Shown: piece after piece, positions 20,330-35,269 of the stretch
Numbering within the stretch: position 1 is the first letter of the stretch
Layout: every line of letters begins with the position of its first letter
Source of the DNA: Saururus chinensis
Lineage: Eukaryota; Streptophyta; Magnoliopsida; Piperales; Saururaceae
Direction of reading: 5' to 3'
Assembly: GCA_035235625.1 (NCBI GenBank)
Contig: CP141144.1
Coordinates: 33,912,014 to 33,976,013, forward strand
Length of the DNA: 64,000 bases
The notes under the pieces: model-generated
Seen by the model: only the letters and a program-made list of their open reading frames with translations
Told to the model about the DNA's origin: nothing
Databases searched by the model: none
Made by a program: the position numbers and the translations under genes

Positions 20330-22470
20330 AGTGTTTGATTATAGTAATCAACAAACCGACAATCTTATGAACTAGGGATTTCCCTACTTTATCTCTACTC
20401 CGAAACTCAGAAAATAAAGTATGTAATAAAATGTCATAGCCAATTATTCGTTGAATGGTCATCTTTAAATGGCCTGCACCAACTACCTCCTCGCTCCCAT
20501 ACTCCCTTTTGCTATCAAATAAACTGAAGTATTTAAACCAAAATATCTGTAATGAACATTGTATCATGCCCTAAGGCTGCAATATATCTAAAGTCATCAT
20601 CGGCTGTCCAAAATATGATATAAAATAAAGTCTAAGATCATCATATCACATGACAAGTCTAAACCAACCCAAACATCAAGCCCCCTCTTATGGCGCACGC
20701 CCATACTCAAGCTCGACATAAAGACAATCCGAAGAACCTGCATGACACAACATACAACCCCAAAACAAAACCTTAAACAGAAGAGGGGTGAGCATATCTT
20801 AGAAAGGGTTTTAAAATGAAACATAAGCTCATGATAACAACATATACATTCTTCCCATAAAAGTTTATTTAAACATGCATCGCATATCCATTCTTTGCAC
20901 CTATCTATTATGAGATAAATCACATTCTATATACACATTTACACCACCTGTGCATCATAGGTTCATTCATAATTCATAACACACATGCACACCCTATGTA
21001 ATCATTTAAGTTTCTTGGTTCATTTACATCAAGCATGAAGTAAGTATCAATATTCACATTCACCATGCATAATCAAGTGTATCAAACCACATTCCATCCG
21101 GCATGTTCAAGTGTTATCATTTCATATACATCATGTGTAACATAAACATTATTGTCCCTACACAAACTGTGTCAATGAGCATTATAATCCATACACATGC
21201 ATTAATAATCCAGTGTGTCTCACAATAGAGAAAATAACCATGCTTATCCTTATTGAAGAACAAGCAAACCTGCTTACCCTTAAAATCCTAACAAGGAAAT
21301 CCAAATTCCAAAAAGGAAAACTAAAACAGTTTGGGTAAATCACTTAGGGGGAAGGGAACCCATGGTAAGCCGGTGCACACAGAAAACACAAGCCTGGATT
21401 CTTATGTCTAGAAAGGCTCATCAATTTAACTCATTATAGCATTCCGCTCTTGTTTCCCGAGGAGAACCCGTCCTCAATGGAATGTAAAACCCCAACAAAA
21501 GGACAAAAAACCCTATCCAATTGGATATGAAACCAATTTGATAAACCTCAAATGCAAATAATCCAAAAAACATGGCATCTAATCGATTAATCATGGCTAA
21601 ACACGAAATATCTTTGCTTGCAAGTCATTTTCATGATGCATGTGACATGATACATATATAAGCAATGTTTAATGAATGCAAGCATAAGTAAACATAGTCT
21701 AATTAAGCCTAATATATATGAAATATGGTCCAATTGTGTCAAATAAAATCATATAAGCATGAGTGAAAATATACATAAATGGTCATGTTCATATTTGAGC
21801 TAGAATGTGTGGAACATAATTCATATATAATTAATGTGACATATGCAAGTATTCATAATTCATCATGATTATAATCTACTAGAATTATTTAATAAATATA
21901 AAGAAATCATCAAAATCCCACTTAAAACTACGCATACACTCATTTATCCCATACTAGCTTAAGTAGAAGTTTTAGCATAATCACAACATGTAAATTATAC
22001 ATTTTAAAAAAAATAGTAAATAAACTTCAATCAACATGAAAAATTACAAAGACCTACATCGTAAGCATTATTAACACATAAACAAATATCATAAGAAAAT
22101 AGGTACAAAAAATAATTTTTGTGATTTAATTAATGAGATTGTGCAGTTTTGCCACAATTATCTACAATTCAAATTTATGACTGTGCCATTGGCTTATCAT
22201 GCTCTAAACTACTTAAATTTTTTACAGCACGTTAATAATACATATATCAATCCATCATAAAAAGAATGACACCAAAAATCATATGTTTTCATCCCTAAAC
22301 ATACTTTTAAACATGGAAACAGAGAGTTGTTTAACTGTACAACATGTATTTTAAAAAATATTATAAATACACATTATTCTAAATAAATCTAAACAATTTG
22401 TAATATAATCTATACTTAATAATTTATTCCCAGAAAACTTTGAGAGCAAAACTCAAAGTAAAACTATCCT
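20330..22470 (-). mobile_element. Fragment of a long Ty3/gypsy-type LTR
   Basis: On the minus strand this stretch shares ordered blocks with the LTR at 51262-53918: tggaatgctataatgag, an accggctNac block, gtgtatggattat words and the catgcag...aagg region. Homology is clear from about 20.6 to 21.95 kb and fades beyond. It abuts the MULE on one side and the Athila-like element on the other. Both LTR ends are missing, so it is a broken fossil. Short open frames here are not genes. Confidence 0.55.
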
Positions 22471-22477
22471 AAACATA

Positions 22478-25400
22478 GTGAAAAATAACAAACAGAGTGC
22501 CATTTGGGCCATTCGAATGACCACTTTAACTCCTAATTGGAAAAATTATCCTAACTTTAGTGGGAGAAATGAGTCTAATGTGCAGGTACATAATTCTTCT
22601 TCAACTTATGTGCCACCACATAAGAAGAATTTTGAAGACACAATACAAACATTAAAACAGTGTCAATCAACAACCAAAAAATGGAAGCTATCAATGATTT
22701 GAAGACTTCTATCACTCAGTTGACAAAAGTTTTGAGCACTTAAGAAAAATGAAAGTTTCCTTCTCCTCAACTAAATCTTAAAGGACAATTTGTAATTAAA
22801 ATTTTGAATTGTTCAAGTTCACAAGTGGAGCATTTTAAGTCCATCACCACTTTTAGAAGTGGAAAAGTCATCAACAGAGATGTTCCAAGGAAAGTTGTTG
22901 AACCCAAGGAGTCTTTAAATTCTAAACAAGGTAATGGACTTGACAACTCTGATTGTGTTTCTCACTTTCCTTCTCCTTTTACCCAAAAATTACAATCTTC
23001 TTCTTAGTTGGTGCAAAATGGTAACATTTTTGAATTTTTTTGGATGCCATTAAATAAATTCCATCTTATGCAAAATTTTTGAAAAACCTTTTTACAATCC
23101 AACGTAAGCTAAATATACAAATGAAGACATTTTGACAAAACAAGTAAGTGTAATTTTGCAACAAAACAACCCACCCAATATATAAAGATCATGGCTATCT
23201 AACTATATCTTGTATAATTGGGAGTTATAGATGTGAAAAAGATTTGTTGATTTTGAGGCAAGTGTTAATCTCTAACCTCATTCTGTTTATAAACAATTGG
23301 GACTTGGTGAATTAAACCCACAAGTAGTATACTTCAAATTGTAGATGGCTCAATTAAAACACCAAGAGGAATTATTGAGGATGTACTCATATATGTAGAA
23401 TGTTTTACTTTGTTGTTGATTTTATTGTTTTTGACACACAACTAATTTTGAATGCTTGTTCTCAAATTCCTGTCATATTAAGCTGCCCATTTCTTTCTAC
23501 TTCTAATGCTCTTATCAATTGTAGAAATGTTATTATGAAGCCTTCTTTTGGAAATATGACTTCGAAACTTAATATTTTAATAGCTTTAGGCAACTAGAAG
23601 ATAATGATGATGTCCATGAAGTGAACATAATTGAAAGTCTTGTGCATAACAAGTCTCTTATTTATTCATTTTCCAACCCTCTTGAGGCTTGTATTGCTCA
23701 TTTTAATGTTGATAATGAATATGAGATTAATGATGTAAATTCTTTATTAGAGTTAACCCCCATGTTGTACTAAAAAGTGGAAGACATTCTTTGAGGAATT
23801 ACCCTTTAAAATAGTGCTCCCTTCCCTTTTAGTGTCTAAGCAATGAAACATGAGTTTAAACTCCTTCCTACTAAGCTTAAATATGCTTTTTTTCATGATA
23901 GTGACATACCATGTAGTTGTTTTCTCACAATTAGATCACACATAGGAGTGAATTTTTCTCCATGTTCTTATAAAGCATAAAAGTGCAATTGGATGGACCA
24001 AAGTTGATATTAAGGGAATTAGTTTCTTAGTTTGAACTCATAGGATCTTCTTGGAAGATAATTTCAAACCTTGTAAAGAAATACAATGTAGGTTGAACCC
24101 TAACATGAAAGGGGTTGTGAGAGCAAAAATCCTAAAATTGTTAGATATAGGAATCATATACCTTATTTCTAAGAGTTAGTGGGTAAGTCCTACACAAGTG
24201 CTGCCTAAGAAATCTGGTATGACTAGTAAAAAATGAAAAATATGAGTTGATCCCAACTAGAGGCACCACTAGTTTGGGAATGTGCATTGACTACAAAAAA
24301 CTCAACTTTGTCACAAGCAAAGAGCATTTCCCCTTACCATTTATGGACCAAATCTTAGAAAGGCTGGCTAGTCATCATTTTTATTGTTTCCTTAATAGTT
24401 ATTTTGGGTACAACTAAATTGACATAGTACTTGAAGATCAAGAAAAGAAAACTTTTATATATCCATTTGGTACCTTTGCGTATCTAAGAATGCTGCTTAG
24501 ATTGTGTAATGCTCCTGGCACATTTCAAAGATGCATGATGAGCATATTTAGTAATATGGTAGAGCATTTTCTTAATGTTTTTATGGATGATTTTTCTATC
24601 TTTAGAGATTCTTTTGATGATTGTCTTAATAATTTTGAAAAAGTTTTGGTTAGATGTGAGGAGAAAAACCTTGTTTTAAATTAAAAAAAATGTCATTTTA
24701 TGGTCACTAAGGGAATTCAAGCTGATAAGGCAAAAATTGAATTGATTGCCAATTTGCCTAGCCAAAAAATAAATTAAAGATGCTAGATCTTTTTTGGGGA
24801 AGGCAAGATTTTATAGTAGGTTCATTATGGATTTTAGTGGTATATCTAGACTATTGGTATATCAAAGGACAACTCCTTTAAATGTACTGACGCATGTGAA
24901 CAAGCCTTCACGAATCTAAAGAGCATGCTCATTTATGCTCTTGTTATGCACCACCTGATTGGCCTCTGCCTTTTGAAATCATGTGTGATGCTAGTGATTA
25001 TGTTGTTGGGGCTATTCTTAGGCAATAGAAAGATAAAAGACCTTGCTTCAATTATTATGCAAGTAGGACTTTAAATAGTGCTCAAATGAACTATTCACTA
25101 CTGAAAATGGACTTCTTGTTGTAATGTTTGCACTTGACAAATTTATGTCATATTTAATTGATTCCCAAATTATTATTTTTACTAACCATGCAGCACTAAA
25201 ATATCTTCTAAGTAAGAAGGATGCAAAGCCCAAATTGCTCAGGCGGATCCTCCTACTCTAAGAACTGGATCTCACTATCAAAGACAAGAAATGAGTAGAG
25301 AGTGCGGTTGTTGATCACTTGTCCAGATTATACTTTTCAAATTCCATGGAACCACTACCGAGGAAGGACTCCTTTCCAGATGAACAGTTGTTCAACACCT

Positions 25401-28280
25401 CTCATATTCAATGGTTTGTTGACATTGCAAATTATCTAGTGATAGGTAAACTCCCACACATTGGACTCAACAGGATAGATACAATTCTTCGTAGAGGTAA
25501 AACAATTTATTTAGGATGATCCTTATTTGTTTAACTATTGTCCGGATCAAATAATAAGGAGATATGTGCCTGATTCTAAGCATAGAAATGTTATCTCCGT
25601 CTACCATTCTCAAGCATGTGGTGGTCATTATTCTGCTAAAAAGTATATTGCCAAGATTTTATAATGTGATTTTTATTGGCCAAGTCTTTTCAAAGACACT
25701 CATGAATTTTTTAAAGCATGTGAACAATGTCAAAAGTTAGGACCCTGTATCCCATAGGAGCATGATGCCTCTTAACCAAATTTTAGTTGTTGAAATGCTT
25801 GATTGTTGGGGCATTAATTTCATGAGATCTTTTCCTCTATCTTTATATTTTAATAGCTGTTGATTACATGTCTAAATGGATTGATACCATTCCCTACAAA
25901 ACAAATGATTACGAAGTTGTTGTAAATATGTTTTTTCAATATTTTGTCATGATTTGGAATAGGTCCTTTGAGGCCTTAATGAAAAAATATGGAATGAAAC
26001 ATGAAGTTGCTACACCTTATCACCCACAAATAGGTGGACAAGTAGAAATTTCAAATCAGGAAAGCAAAAATATTTTCAAAAAAGGTGAATCCAAATGGTA
26101 AGGATTGGTCATTAAGACTAATCGATGTTGTTTGGGCTTATTGTACTTCTTTCAAAACCCTGATTGGAATGTCCTCTTATTGATTAATTATTGGAATGAC
26201 TTGTTACTTGTCTATGGAGTTATAACATAGGGCTTATTGAATAATCAAGGTTGTCACCTTCAATTTTGACAAGGCTGGGTTGCATACAAAATTATAACCA
26301 CATGAATTAGATGAGATTTGACATGATGCTTATGAGAGTGCTAGAATGTACAAGCAAAGAATTAAGGCATTTCATGATAAGAACATACTTCGTATGACTT
26401 TTGAACCATATCAAAAAGTTCTTTTGTGTAATTCTAGGCTCCATTTTTCTCCAAGAAAATTGAGATTTCGTTGGACCGGTCCTTTCATTGTAAAAACTGC
26501 ATATCCTTATAGAACTATTGAAATTAAAAACCCAAATGATGGTAATATTCTTAAAGTTAATGGACAATGTTTTAAACCATTTTTAGATCATTTTATCTCT
26601 AAAGTTGAGTCCACAACTCTTGAAGATCCTAATTATGAGGTTTGTTCTTTTCATAATTTTTCTTAAAAAGTTAATCAAATTTTTTTTCAAACATTGAGGG
26701 CAATGTTTCATTCGTGTTGGGATCTGAATTTTGATAATTGCTTTTAATAATATTGACTGTGATAACTTTCATCCTTTCTTAGTATTCTTCTTCTCTTCTT
26801 TGATCTCTAGATAATGATGTCGCTTGGATAGTTTTTATTACACTTTCCTTTTGTGATGAGTCTTTTAAATTAACTTTCATGAAGAGGATCTTAGAAACTA
26901 ATGTTTATTAAACTTTCCTTTTGTGATGAGTCTTTTAAATTAATTTTCATGAAGAGGATCTTAGAAACTAATGTTGGATTTTAAATTTTCACTTACACTT
27001 AGACTAATTTTTGGAGTTGAAGTTGAATTATGTGATTGTGCTCTTATCCACACCTAGAATACACCAAATCCAATGATCTTTGACCTCCTTGTTCACCTCG
27101 TTGGCTGTGAAAGAAGAAAAAATTAGTACATTATTATCATCATAGAAATCAACCAGTGAATTAGACTAGGTACTTGAAAAAGGGTTGCTTATAAAAGAAG
27201 TAAAAAAAAGTGATAGTGATCATATGAAAATGAAAAAGAAAAAAAATAAAGTTTATAAATCATGTTTCATGTAATATAGGGCGAAGCCATCATTGTAACC
27301 ATGCAAGCATGCTGGAATATCACAAATGAAACCCACAAAGTATTAAAGTGGACGTCCAAACGGCTTGTTATCTCAAACAAGTTGCTAAGTTTTGAATTAT
27401 TTCTTTTGGCCATCTAAATATGTCTTGGTGTGTAGAAGATCATACAACTCTAGGAAATTGATCCTCTAATTATCTTGTAAAAATTTTACATGGACTCACT
27501 AACACATTATTTCAAATGATCTTCTACAGAAAAATTTAATGGTTTGGGCTTTCATTAATATGTTTTTAATAGTTAATCTATGAAAACTAGTGCTTGAGTA
27601 TTTTTTAGTTAATTATAAAGTTTGATGTTTGCCAAGTGGGGATGAAGCAGTTCTTTGTTTTTTCTTTACAGTCATTATCTTAGTCTTTACTTTCTCAACT
27701 TAAGTTGATAACAATATCACTCACAATTCTATTTTTTCTTCTCTTTTTCTTTGTTTTGTGTGGCTGAAGACGTAAAACTTAGTGGTGCTTCTGAGGCAAC
27801 TCATGAGTTTTTAAATTTTGTGGGTATATTCACTGCAAAACCTCACGAGATACAACTCATCCACTAGCGCAAGTTACGGGTTTAATAGATTGCTAATGTG
27901 ATAAATATAGTTGTGATAGCCTACGATAGTGGCATGTTATCTTGTTTTCTTTTTACTTATTTCTTTCTTCAAGTGCATCAATTGCAAGAGACTAGCAATA
28001 TGCTGGTTGGGGGGTATTTGATGTATTGAAATAATGTTGAATTAAATATTTTCAAATATTGAATTGCAATCATAATTTATGTCAATTCATTACTTATTTC
28101 GGTTATTTATATCTTGAATAGGTGAGTTGGACCTCTGTTGTGTTTACATGTCGAAAAGGGCTTCGACAGGATCCATGTGGTAGAGAAAGTGAAGCCTAAC
28201 AATCTAGAGACATAAAATATTAATTCCTCAAATCTTAGTTGGGTAATAAAAATAAATGATCAGACCGTAATAAGATGATA
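22478..28280 (+). mobile_element. Athila-like Ty3/gypsy element, 5'-truncated, with start of its 3' LTR
   Basis: Begins inside gag (words NYPNFSGRNESNVQ) at the junction with the gypsy LTR fragment. In order: gag end; aspartic protease at about 23.2-23.6 kb; reverse transcriptase 24.2-24.7 kb (FMDDFSIF region); RNase H 24.9-25.3 kb (MCDASDYVVGAI, NHAALKYLLSKKDAK); integrase 25.5-26.7 kb with an H-H-C-C finger (ACEQCQK) and the HPQIGGQVEISNQ core word. A non-coding region follows, with the typical Athila word gctgaagacgtaaaacttag at 27760, then a purine tract (ggttggggggtatt) and the LTR start tgatgtattgaaataatg at 28019. Broken many times. The LTR continues at about 41.92 kb after an interruption. 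Confidence 0.8.
26834..26973. repeat. 70-bp tandem duplication
   Basis: Two adjacent copies of a 70-bp unit (tttattaNactttccttttg...gaaactaatg), differing at two positions, in the non-coding region after integrase of the Athila-like element. Confidence 0.93.
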
Positions 28281-28609
28281 TTAGGTGCACATTGTCATTT
28301 GCATATATGAGTAACATCCTCAATTTTACAGTAATTTTCTATAAATTTTTTGATCATATTTTTTATGGAAAAATTTGACGCTTTAGTGTATCTAAATTCA
28401 TGATTGACCTCAATATTTGTAACCATAGAGTTAGGAGTGGTGTCTAGTTGTAGGTTATGGGTCTTGACATGCCACATAAACTTTCGGCGTGCAAACGGGA
28501 GAGAAAAGGAAGAGATGCGAAGGAGAATAGAAATAGAAAGAAAGGAAGAGAAGGAGAACTAAAAAATTAAAAATTGGAGAGCCCGACTCATGGGCGGAAT
28601 AGGGGAAGG
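28281..28609. other. Left part of a GC-rich insert in the Athila-like 3' LTR
   Basis: Similarity to the inner Athila-like LTRs is lost after about 28.24 kb and resumes at about 41.92 kb. The sequence between, once the retroelement at 28610-41209 is set aside, is about 1 kb of other DNA: here AT-rich, then purine-rich (28500-28600). I could not identify its ends or class. Confidence 0.4.
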
Positions 28610-28971
28610 TGATGTGCCCGGTGTAGGCACAATCGATATCAAGGAGATTCACGTAGGGAAAGGGGAGAAACAAGGAAGAAAGGGGAGAAGTTCAGAATAG
28701 TCTCAATTGCATAAACTGGAAACAAGGAAAGAGATCACCCCATATAGGGGACGACCAGTACCCTAGGGAGTCTAGCCAAGCCACATGCTGACTAGCCTAG
28801 TTCCCTAGGTAGACACACCAGTTAGTGGGCCAAGCGAGTCCAGGGCCGCTAACTAAACTAATAACAACTTACAAAAGAATACCAAAGCAAATACTAAGCT
28901 ATTACAAAAGGAAATAGTCCAATGCAAAGAAGTAAAGTAAAGTCTAAGAGTCTAGGTTATTGTGCACAACA
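28610..28971 (-). repeat. 3' LTR of the chromovirus-like element
   Basis: On the plus strand runs from tgatgtgcccggtg to gtgcacaaca; the polypurine-type tail (agaagcgtggtggag on the minus strand) adjoins at 28972. Preceded on the plus strand by target duplication gaagg. Confidence 0.9.
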
Positions 28972-29408
28972 CTCCACCACGCTTCTGCTATTCGCCTTGT
29001 CCTCAAGGCGATCAAGTCGGATATCGAGCCATAAACTCCTCCTCTGGCATCCATGTGGAATCGTCAAGTGACTACCCTGCCAAGAAATCAAAACCTCTGT
29101 AATAATGTGCCCAGAGCGATGGATTTGACGCTTATCAAGCAGCGAGGTAGGAACAGGGTTAGACGGCAAAACCGGGCCCAACATGGGGGGTGGTGGAGTA
29201 GTAGCAACCAAGGACATGTCACCCACAAAGCGGCATGGTAAGGAGTCAGGAGGCAAAGTAACACGTTAAGCCACTGGACCAATACACGCCTTGACAGCAT
29301 ATGGACCGTGGAAATGGGGGGCGAGCTTGAAGTCCTCAGGCAGAAACAAAGATGTTTGGTGTTGAGGCAGAATTGAAACATAAACCAAGTCACCCACCGC
29401 AAACTTGT

Positions 29409-30799
29409 TGTTACATCCAAACCAAACTATGAAGAAGTCAAATTCAAATTTGTTTTACTTGCCAATTGTAGTAGACAAGGTCGATCCACAGGGAAAGCCA
29501 TGTGCAACAAAGAAAATTAAGAAAGAAAGAGTAGAAAAGTATTGAGGCAATAAGGAGTCAAGAAATCAAGACGAGAAAATACTAAGGCATTAAGGATCAT
29601 TGTAACATCTAATGATGTTCTTCATGTATCATGTTATCTCAGTTAGAATCGAATGGAGTTTCTATCTAACCGGAAGATATAAACATTAAAATTGAAATTA
29701 AAGATAGAAAATACTTTGGATTGATGAGGGATAAAAATATCTTAAAGATTTCTATGTAACCAAATCACAAAAGATAAAAAAGAAGAGCCTTCAAACATCT
29801 TATGTATCCAAATCACAAAGAAACAAGAAGAAGAACAATATTAAATAAACATCACTTAAAATAAACAATACTTACTTGAAACAATTGATGAAACATGAAT
29901 AGAACTCCATTAGATTGTTACAAATCACCTCTAGCATTAGCTTGAGAGCTTAGAAAGCCATTACAATAAAACTAAAAATTAAAATATAAAATAATAAAAG
30001 AAAAATAGAAGAGAGCTCCAAAGAGGAGGGAATGATCCTTCTATTATGTCCACCACTCTATTTACAGGAATAGAAGGGGTTGCTTCAAAGAAGAAACTAA
30101 AATCATGTCTCTGGATTACATCTTGATTAATTGCCTGATTGGTTGCATCTTTGGCAATAATTACATTCAAAATTAATCAAATAAATCAATAATTTATTTA
30201 GGAAATAAGTATCTTTGAATATTCCTTTAGATATCTAATCAGCCTCATTCTCTTTCCTTATGTGTATCAATCACAACCAATAAAAATATTCTTCATGTAC
30301 TGGCCTCAGGTTAGTTAACTAGTTGTCCAATTTCATGCCAGATGTGACCTACAAATCTTATGAATTTAGAATTCCTTACTAAAATAACAAATGTAGCCAT
30401 GGAAGTCTTCTTTCCAATGCCACTAGAATTGTATCAATCAGAATTATATAGAGAAAGATATGATCAAAATACTATTGTTGTGTCAATATGTCCGAATCAA
30501 CTTCTTTCCTAATTTAGTTCTCTTGATGCAAATCTCAAATCCAATTGGTCCACAAGATTGTGTTTGACCATTTCATGCATGTTTAGACCATTAAGAGCCA
30601 TTCTTGACTTTTAAATAGCTTTGGGTAGTTGGGCTTCACTTCCTCTTCCAGTTGGATCCTGTTTAGACGTGTAAACTCAATTAAGGTCTAGCTAACCTAT
30701 TTAAAACATAAATAGACTAAATAAGCAACGACTTAACACAAAATAAGATTACAATTTAAAATTTGAAAATATTTTATTGAACATTATTTCAGTGTATCA
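29409..30799 (-). repeat. Athila-like LTR, lower copy
   Basis: About 1.39 kb. In element direction starts tgatacactgaaataatg after the purine tract gtttgggggtatt and ends gtttggatgtaaca. Its lower flank in the host element is cttgt (29404-29408). Confidence 0.85.
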
Positions 30800-33700
30800 A
30801 ATACCCCCAAACCTACTTTTTGCTAGTCCTCAAGCAAAACAAAAATTAAAATAATGGAAAACAAAACTAACTACTCCACTTTCGCAGAAAATCTTGATTG
30901 TATTTAGCATATGCAACAAGCCTTTATACTGCTAGCTTACACTAGTGGACGAGTTATGTCTCTTGATGGTTTACAGTGAATATACCGATAAAATTCAAAA
31001 TTTAAATGATAGAAGAAAATTAAAATTAAAACCACATCAAATTTACAAATCAACTCCTCCTAAACATGTGACTTCATTTAGTAAAATCAATCATACATAA
31101 TACAACTTGTCTTCTTAAACAATAATTCATTCTGACAACTTCATATTGGTGGCAAGTACTTATACATACATAATAGTTTTAAAAAAATAGGCATTGCTAA
31201 GTAATTATACAATCCCAATCTCATGAATCGAATAACTCAATGTATCTCATGTCGACTCAACAATTTCAATTTTAACACTAAAAAAATAGGCATTGGCATT
31301 CATTCATCTTCAAGAGATCATAATAAAGAATCATGCAAAGCCTTCTTTGAAAAGTAAAACACCCTAGATCACTTGAAAACTCATTCAAGATATAATTGCA
31401 TAGTATCGTAGAATTTTATGCACATCTCACATGACATGTGTAAGGCTTAGCCCTTTTAAGCTTTCTATAAGATCCATGTAATAAGTGTTAGGCCAGTGAC
31501 TCCCAATCCAGTTGGCTCAGGGCACTAGGTGTTAAAACACCCATCAGGCTTAATAACTTGAACCAAACAAGCTTCAAGGTTATACATGTCATAAATTAGT
31601 CAACTCTACCTTTTGACTCGAACACCCTATGCTTAGTGAGGTGCACCAAGTCCCGGTCTACTCAATAAAGTGACTTTAATTCATTACAATTTTTTATTTT
31701 TTTTTCACTTTTTTTTTCTTGAGCACATTATACAATCAATTTGAATTGTGTTGACAAAAAGTCCACAACTGTTCTACAAACCAAGAATAGTGAAACTCAA
31801 AACTCTATCATGATAACATGAATACTACTAGATTATGCCAAAGTTTTACTCTCATAAGAAAATAATTACTTAGATTCAATGATATCCACAAAGATGTAAG
31901 ACCATAATCAAGGGCTTGAATTCTCACTTAGGCCAATGTCTTTTTTTGTTTTTTTCAAAATAGGAGTACAAGAAACCAATATAAAGTAATTAGAACTCAA
32001 AATTATTAAATATGTCAAGTCATATTCTGAACAATATGATGTAATTAAATACAATCTCACATGTCTAAAATAAGCATCAATGTAATACACAAAAACATAA
32101 ATCTTATTAATTTTTTTAATTTTTTTTTTTAAGTAAAACTAAAAACATAAAAGAAAAATCTCTTTCTACACCCCCAAACCTAAACTAAACATTGTCCTCA
32201 ATGTTTAAAAGAAAGCAAATGCAATGCTTAATATAAGAAAAGAGGAAAAAAGAGATAATATATCAGTTGATGTGCTCATGTACATAACTATCAAAAGAAA
32301 AATAGTCAATAAAGCACAAACATAATCACATTAGGGCAAATCAATAATGAATCATATAAGCACACCCTAATAATGATTAGAGCAATCGACAAAGATAATA
32401 ACTAAAAACTATGAAAACAAAACACAAAAATAAAATAACTATTAAACAAAAAAAATAACTATCAAAAGCAAAAGTGGGTTGCCTCCCAGGAGTGCTGAGT
32501 TTTATTGTCTTCAGCCAGACACACCTCCATCTAAACTCATCCAGGGTTCTTCAAAATAATTATCTTCTCTTTATCAATTCTAATCAAATTAGAGTGAGAA
32601 GCAAATATTTAGTAGATCATTAGAATAAATAAAAGGAAAAACATCATCCACTAAACTTTCAACCATGTCAACCTCATAAGTATCATCGAAGTCTAATGGT
32701 TGTCTACTGGCATCAAATACATTTAACTCACATGTCAAGTTACCAAAGAAAGCCTCATCACTCCATTCTGAAAATTTATTAAGGCATTAGATGTAGCAAG
32801 GAATGGACGACCCAAAATCACAGGGATTTGAGAAGATGCATTTGAAACCGGTTGTGTGTCTAAAACAACGAAATCCATTGGAAAATAAAATGTGTCCACT
32901 TGATCAAGGACATCTTCTACTATTCCTCTTGGCCTTTTGATTGAGCGGTCAGCAAGTTGAAGTGTTATGTTGGTGGGTTTCAAATCTATTAGACCTAATT
33001 GCCCATTAACAGAATAAGGTAAGAGATTAATACTAGCTCCAAGATCAAGCAAAGCTTTTTTAATTCTATAATTCCCATTTATACAAGATATGGTTGGACA
33101 ACCAGGATCTTTATATTTTTGGTAGGGTGTTTTGTTGTAAAATTGCACTTACTTGTTCTATCAAAAATACCTTCTTTTGTACATTTAACTTACGCTTAAT
33201 TGTACAAAGGTCTTTCATAAATTTTGCATAAGATGGAATTTGCTTAATGACATCTAAGAGAGGAATATTAATCTTCACTTATTTGAAAATTTCAAGAATG
33301 TTACCATTTTGCACCAATTTAGAAGAAGATTGTAATCTTTGAGGAAGAGGAGGAATAGGAGAAACACAATCAGAGTTGTCAAGTTCATCACCATGTTTAG
33401 AATTCAAAGACTCCTTAGGTTCAACATACTTCATTGGAATGTTTTTTTTAATGACTTTTCCATTTATCAAAGTGGTGATTAACTTAGCATGCTCTTCTTA
33501 TGAACTTGAAGACTTTAAATTTTTAATTACAAATTGACCTTTAGGATTTGGTTGAGGATGAGAAGGAAACTTCCTTTTTTCTTGAGTGCTCAAAGCTGTG
33601 GTCAATTGAGTGAATGAAGTCTTCAAGTCATTGATGTCTTGCATTGTTTAATTGTTGATTGTTGCTTGACTTTGCATGAATTCTTGCAATGTGTCTGCAA

Positions 33701-35251
33701 GAGTCTTCTTATGTGGTGGAACATAATTTGAGGAAGAAGGGGGTACCTACACATTAGACTCATTTCTCCAACTAAAGTTAGGATGATTTCTCCAATTAGG
33801 AGTATAAGTTTCAGAATAAGGAGAAGGTTTAGACATGTTTTGTAGGTATTCATAGCATTTGCTTGAGTATGCAACACCTTTTAAAAAGCAGGGATTGTTG
33901 GACAATCCTGTGTTTGGTGTCCATCACTCTCACATATACTACAAATATTTTGTGCTTTTCGAGAAGGTTTAGACATGTTTTCCCTATTAATTTTTATAGC
34001 GTCAACTTTTCTAGCTAAACATGTAATATTTGCTTTTACATCATCCTCTTCTTTTAGAAGGTACATGTCCCCCTTAGTTGTTCCATTAGATTTGGTCTTA
34101 TTACTACTTTCAAATTCATTAGAATCTTCCCAGGATTGAACATTTTTAGCTAACACATCAAAATAGTCTCATGCTTCTTAAGGTTCTTTTCTCAAAAATT
34201 CTCCATTACAAATCATTTCAACAAATTGCCTCATTTGAGAAGATAAGCTATTATAAAAGAAACTAATTGTATGTCATGTTTTATATCTATGATGTGGGCA
34301 CAACAACAAAAGTTCTTTAAAATTTTCCCAACATTGAAAGAAAGTCTCGTTTTCTTTTTGTGAAAAATTTATGATGTTCTTTCTAAGTGTATTAATTCTA
34401 TGTGTAGGGAAAAACTTTTTGAAAAATTCTCTTTACATTTCTTGTCATGATCCAATGGATATTGGCTTCAAAGAATTAAACCAATTTTTTGCTTTTTCCT
34501 TTAAAGAAAATAGAAAGAGTTTTAATCTAATAACATCATTCAAAATATTTTGGTTTGGCAAAGTTGCACAAACCTCTTCAAACTCTTTTAAATGAAAATT
34601 TGGGCTTTCCGAATCTAAGCCATGAAATTTGGGTAGTAATTGATTTACAACTGGCTTGAGTTCAAAACCACCCACATTAGTTGGAAAAATCATGCAAGAA
34701 GGAGAACTTGATCTAGTTGGTTGCAAATAATCACACAAGGTTTTAACTTGGATATTTTGTGCATTATTATCCCCATTATCACTTCTTAATTCCTCATTAG
34801 TTCTTAGATCCTCCATTGTATCAAAATAAAGATAATTTTTAAAAGATTTGTTCATTCTTTTTAATCGTCCAGAATTATCAAGCACCCATGTGAACATGCA
34901 ACAACAAATTTTTTTTTAGTAACAAACGAAAGTAGAAGTGCAAAAATTAAAAGACAAAATATAAAAAGTTAGAGAGTTAGAAGTTAATAGAAAAAAATTA
35001 AAATTACAAAATAAGGCCAAAGGCACTATCGAGGTACACGTTTGATCCTGAAAAATTTTCTGTAGTAACGTGGGTAGTGCCTCCAGTCTCAACAAAAAAG
35101 AAAAATTACAGAATTTAAGTACTAAAAGTAAATGACATAAAGTAAATGATTGAATTTAAAGAGTTAGTATAAAAAAATAAAAGTTAGAGAATTAGTAAAG
35201 TTAGAGTGAGTTTTTTTTTCGTAATGGATTCTAGTCACACGTTGCAATTCC

Positions 35252-35269
35252 CGGCAATGGTGCCAATTT
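35252..35269 (-). other. Primer binding site, tRNA-Asp type
   Basis: On the minus strand ttggcaccattgccggga closely matches the complement of the 3' end of plant tRNA-Asp (tggcgccgttgccgggga), the primer known for Athila/Tat elements. Confidence 0.75.

Noticed and set aside
32735-33148. 137-codon frame as a cellular aspartic protease
   Set aside because: Residues and neighbours (gag, tRNA-Asp primer site, LTRs) show it is the protease of an Athila-like retroelement.
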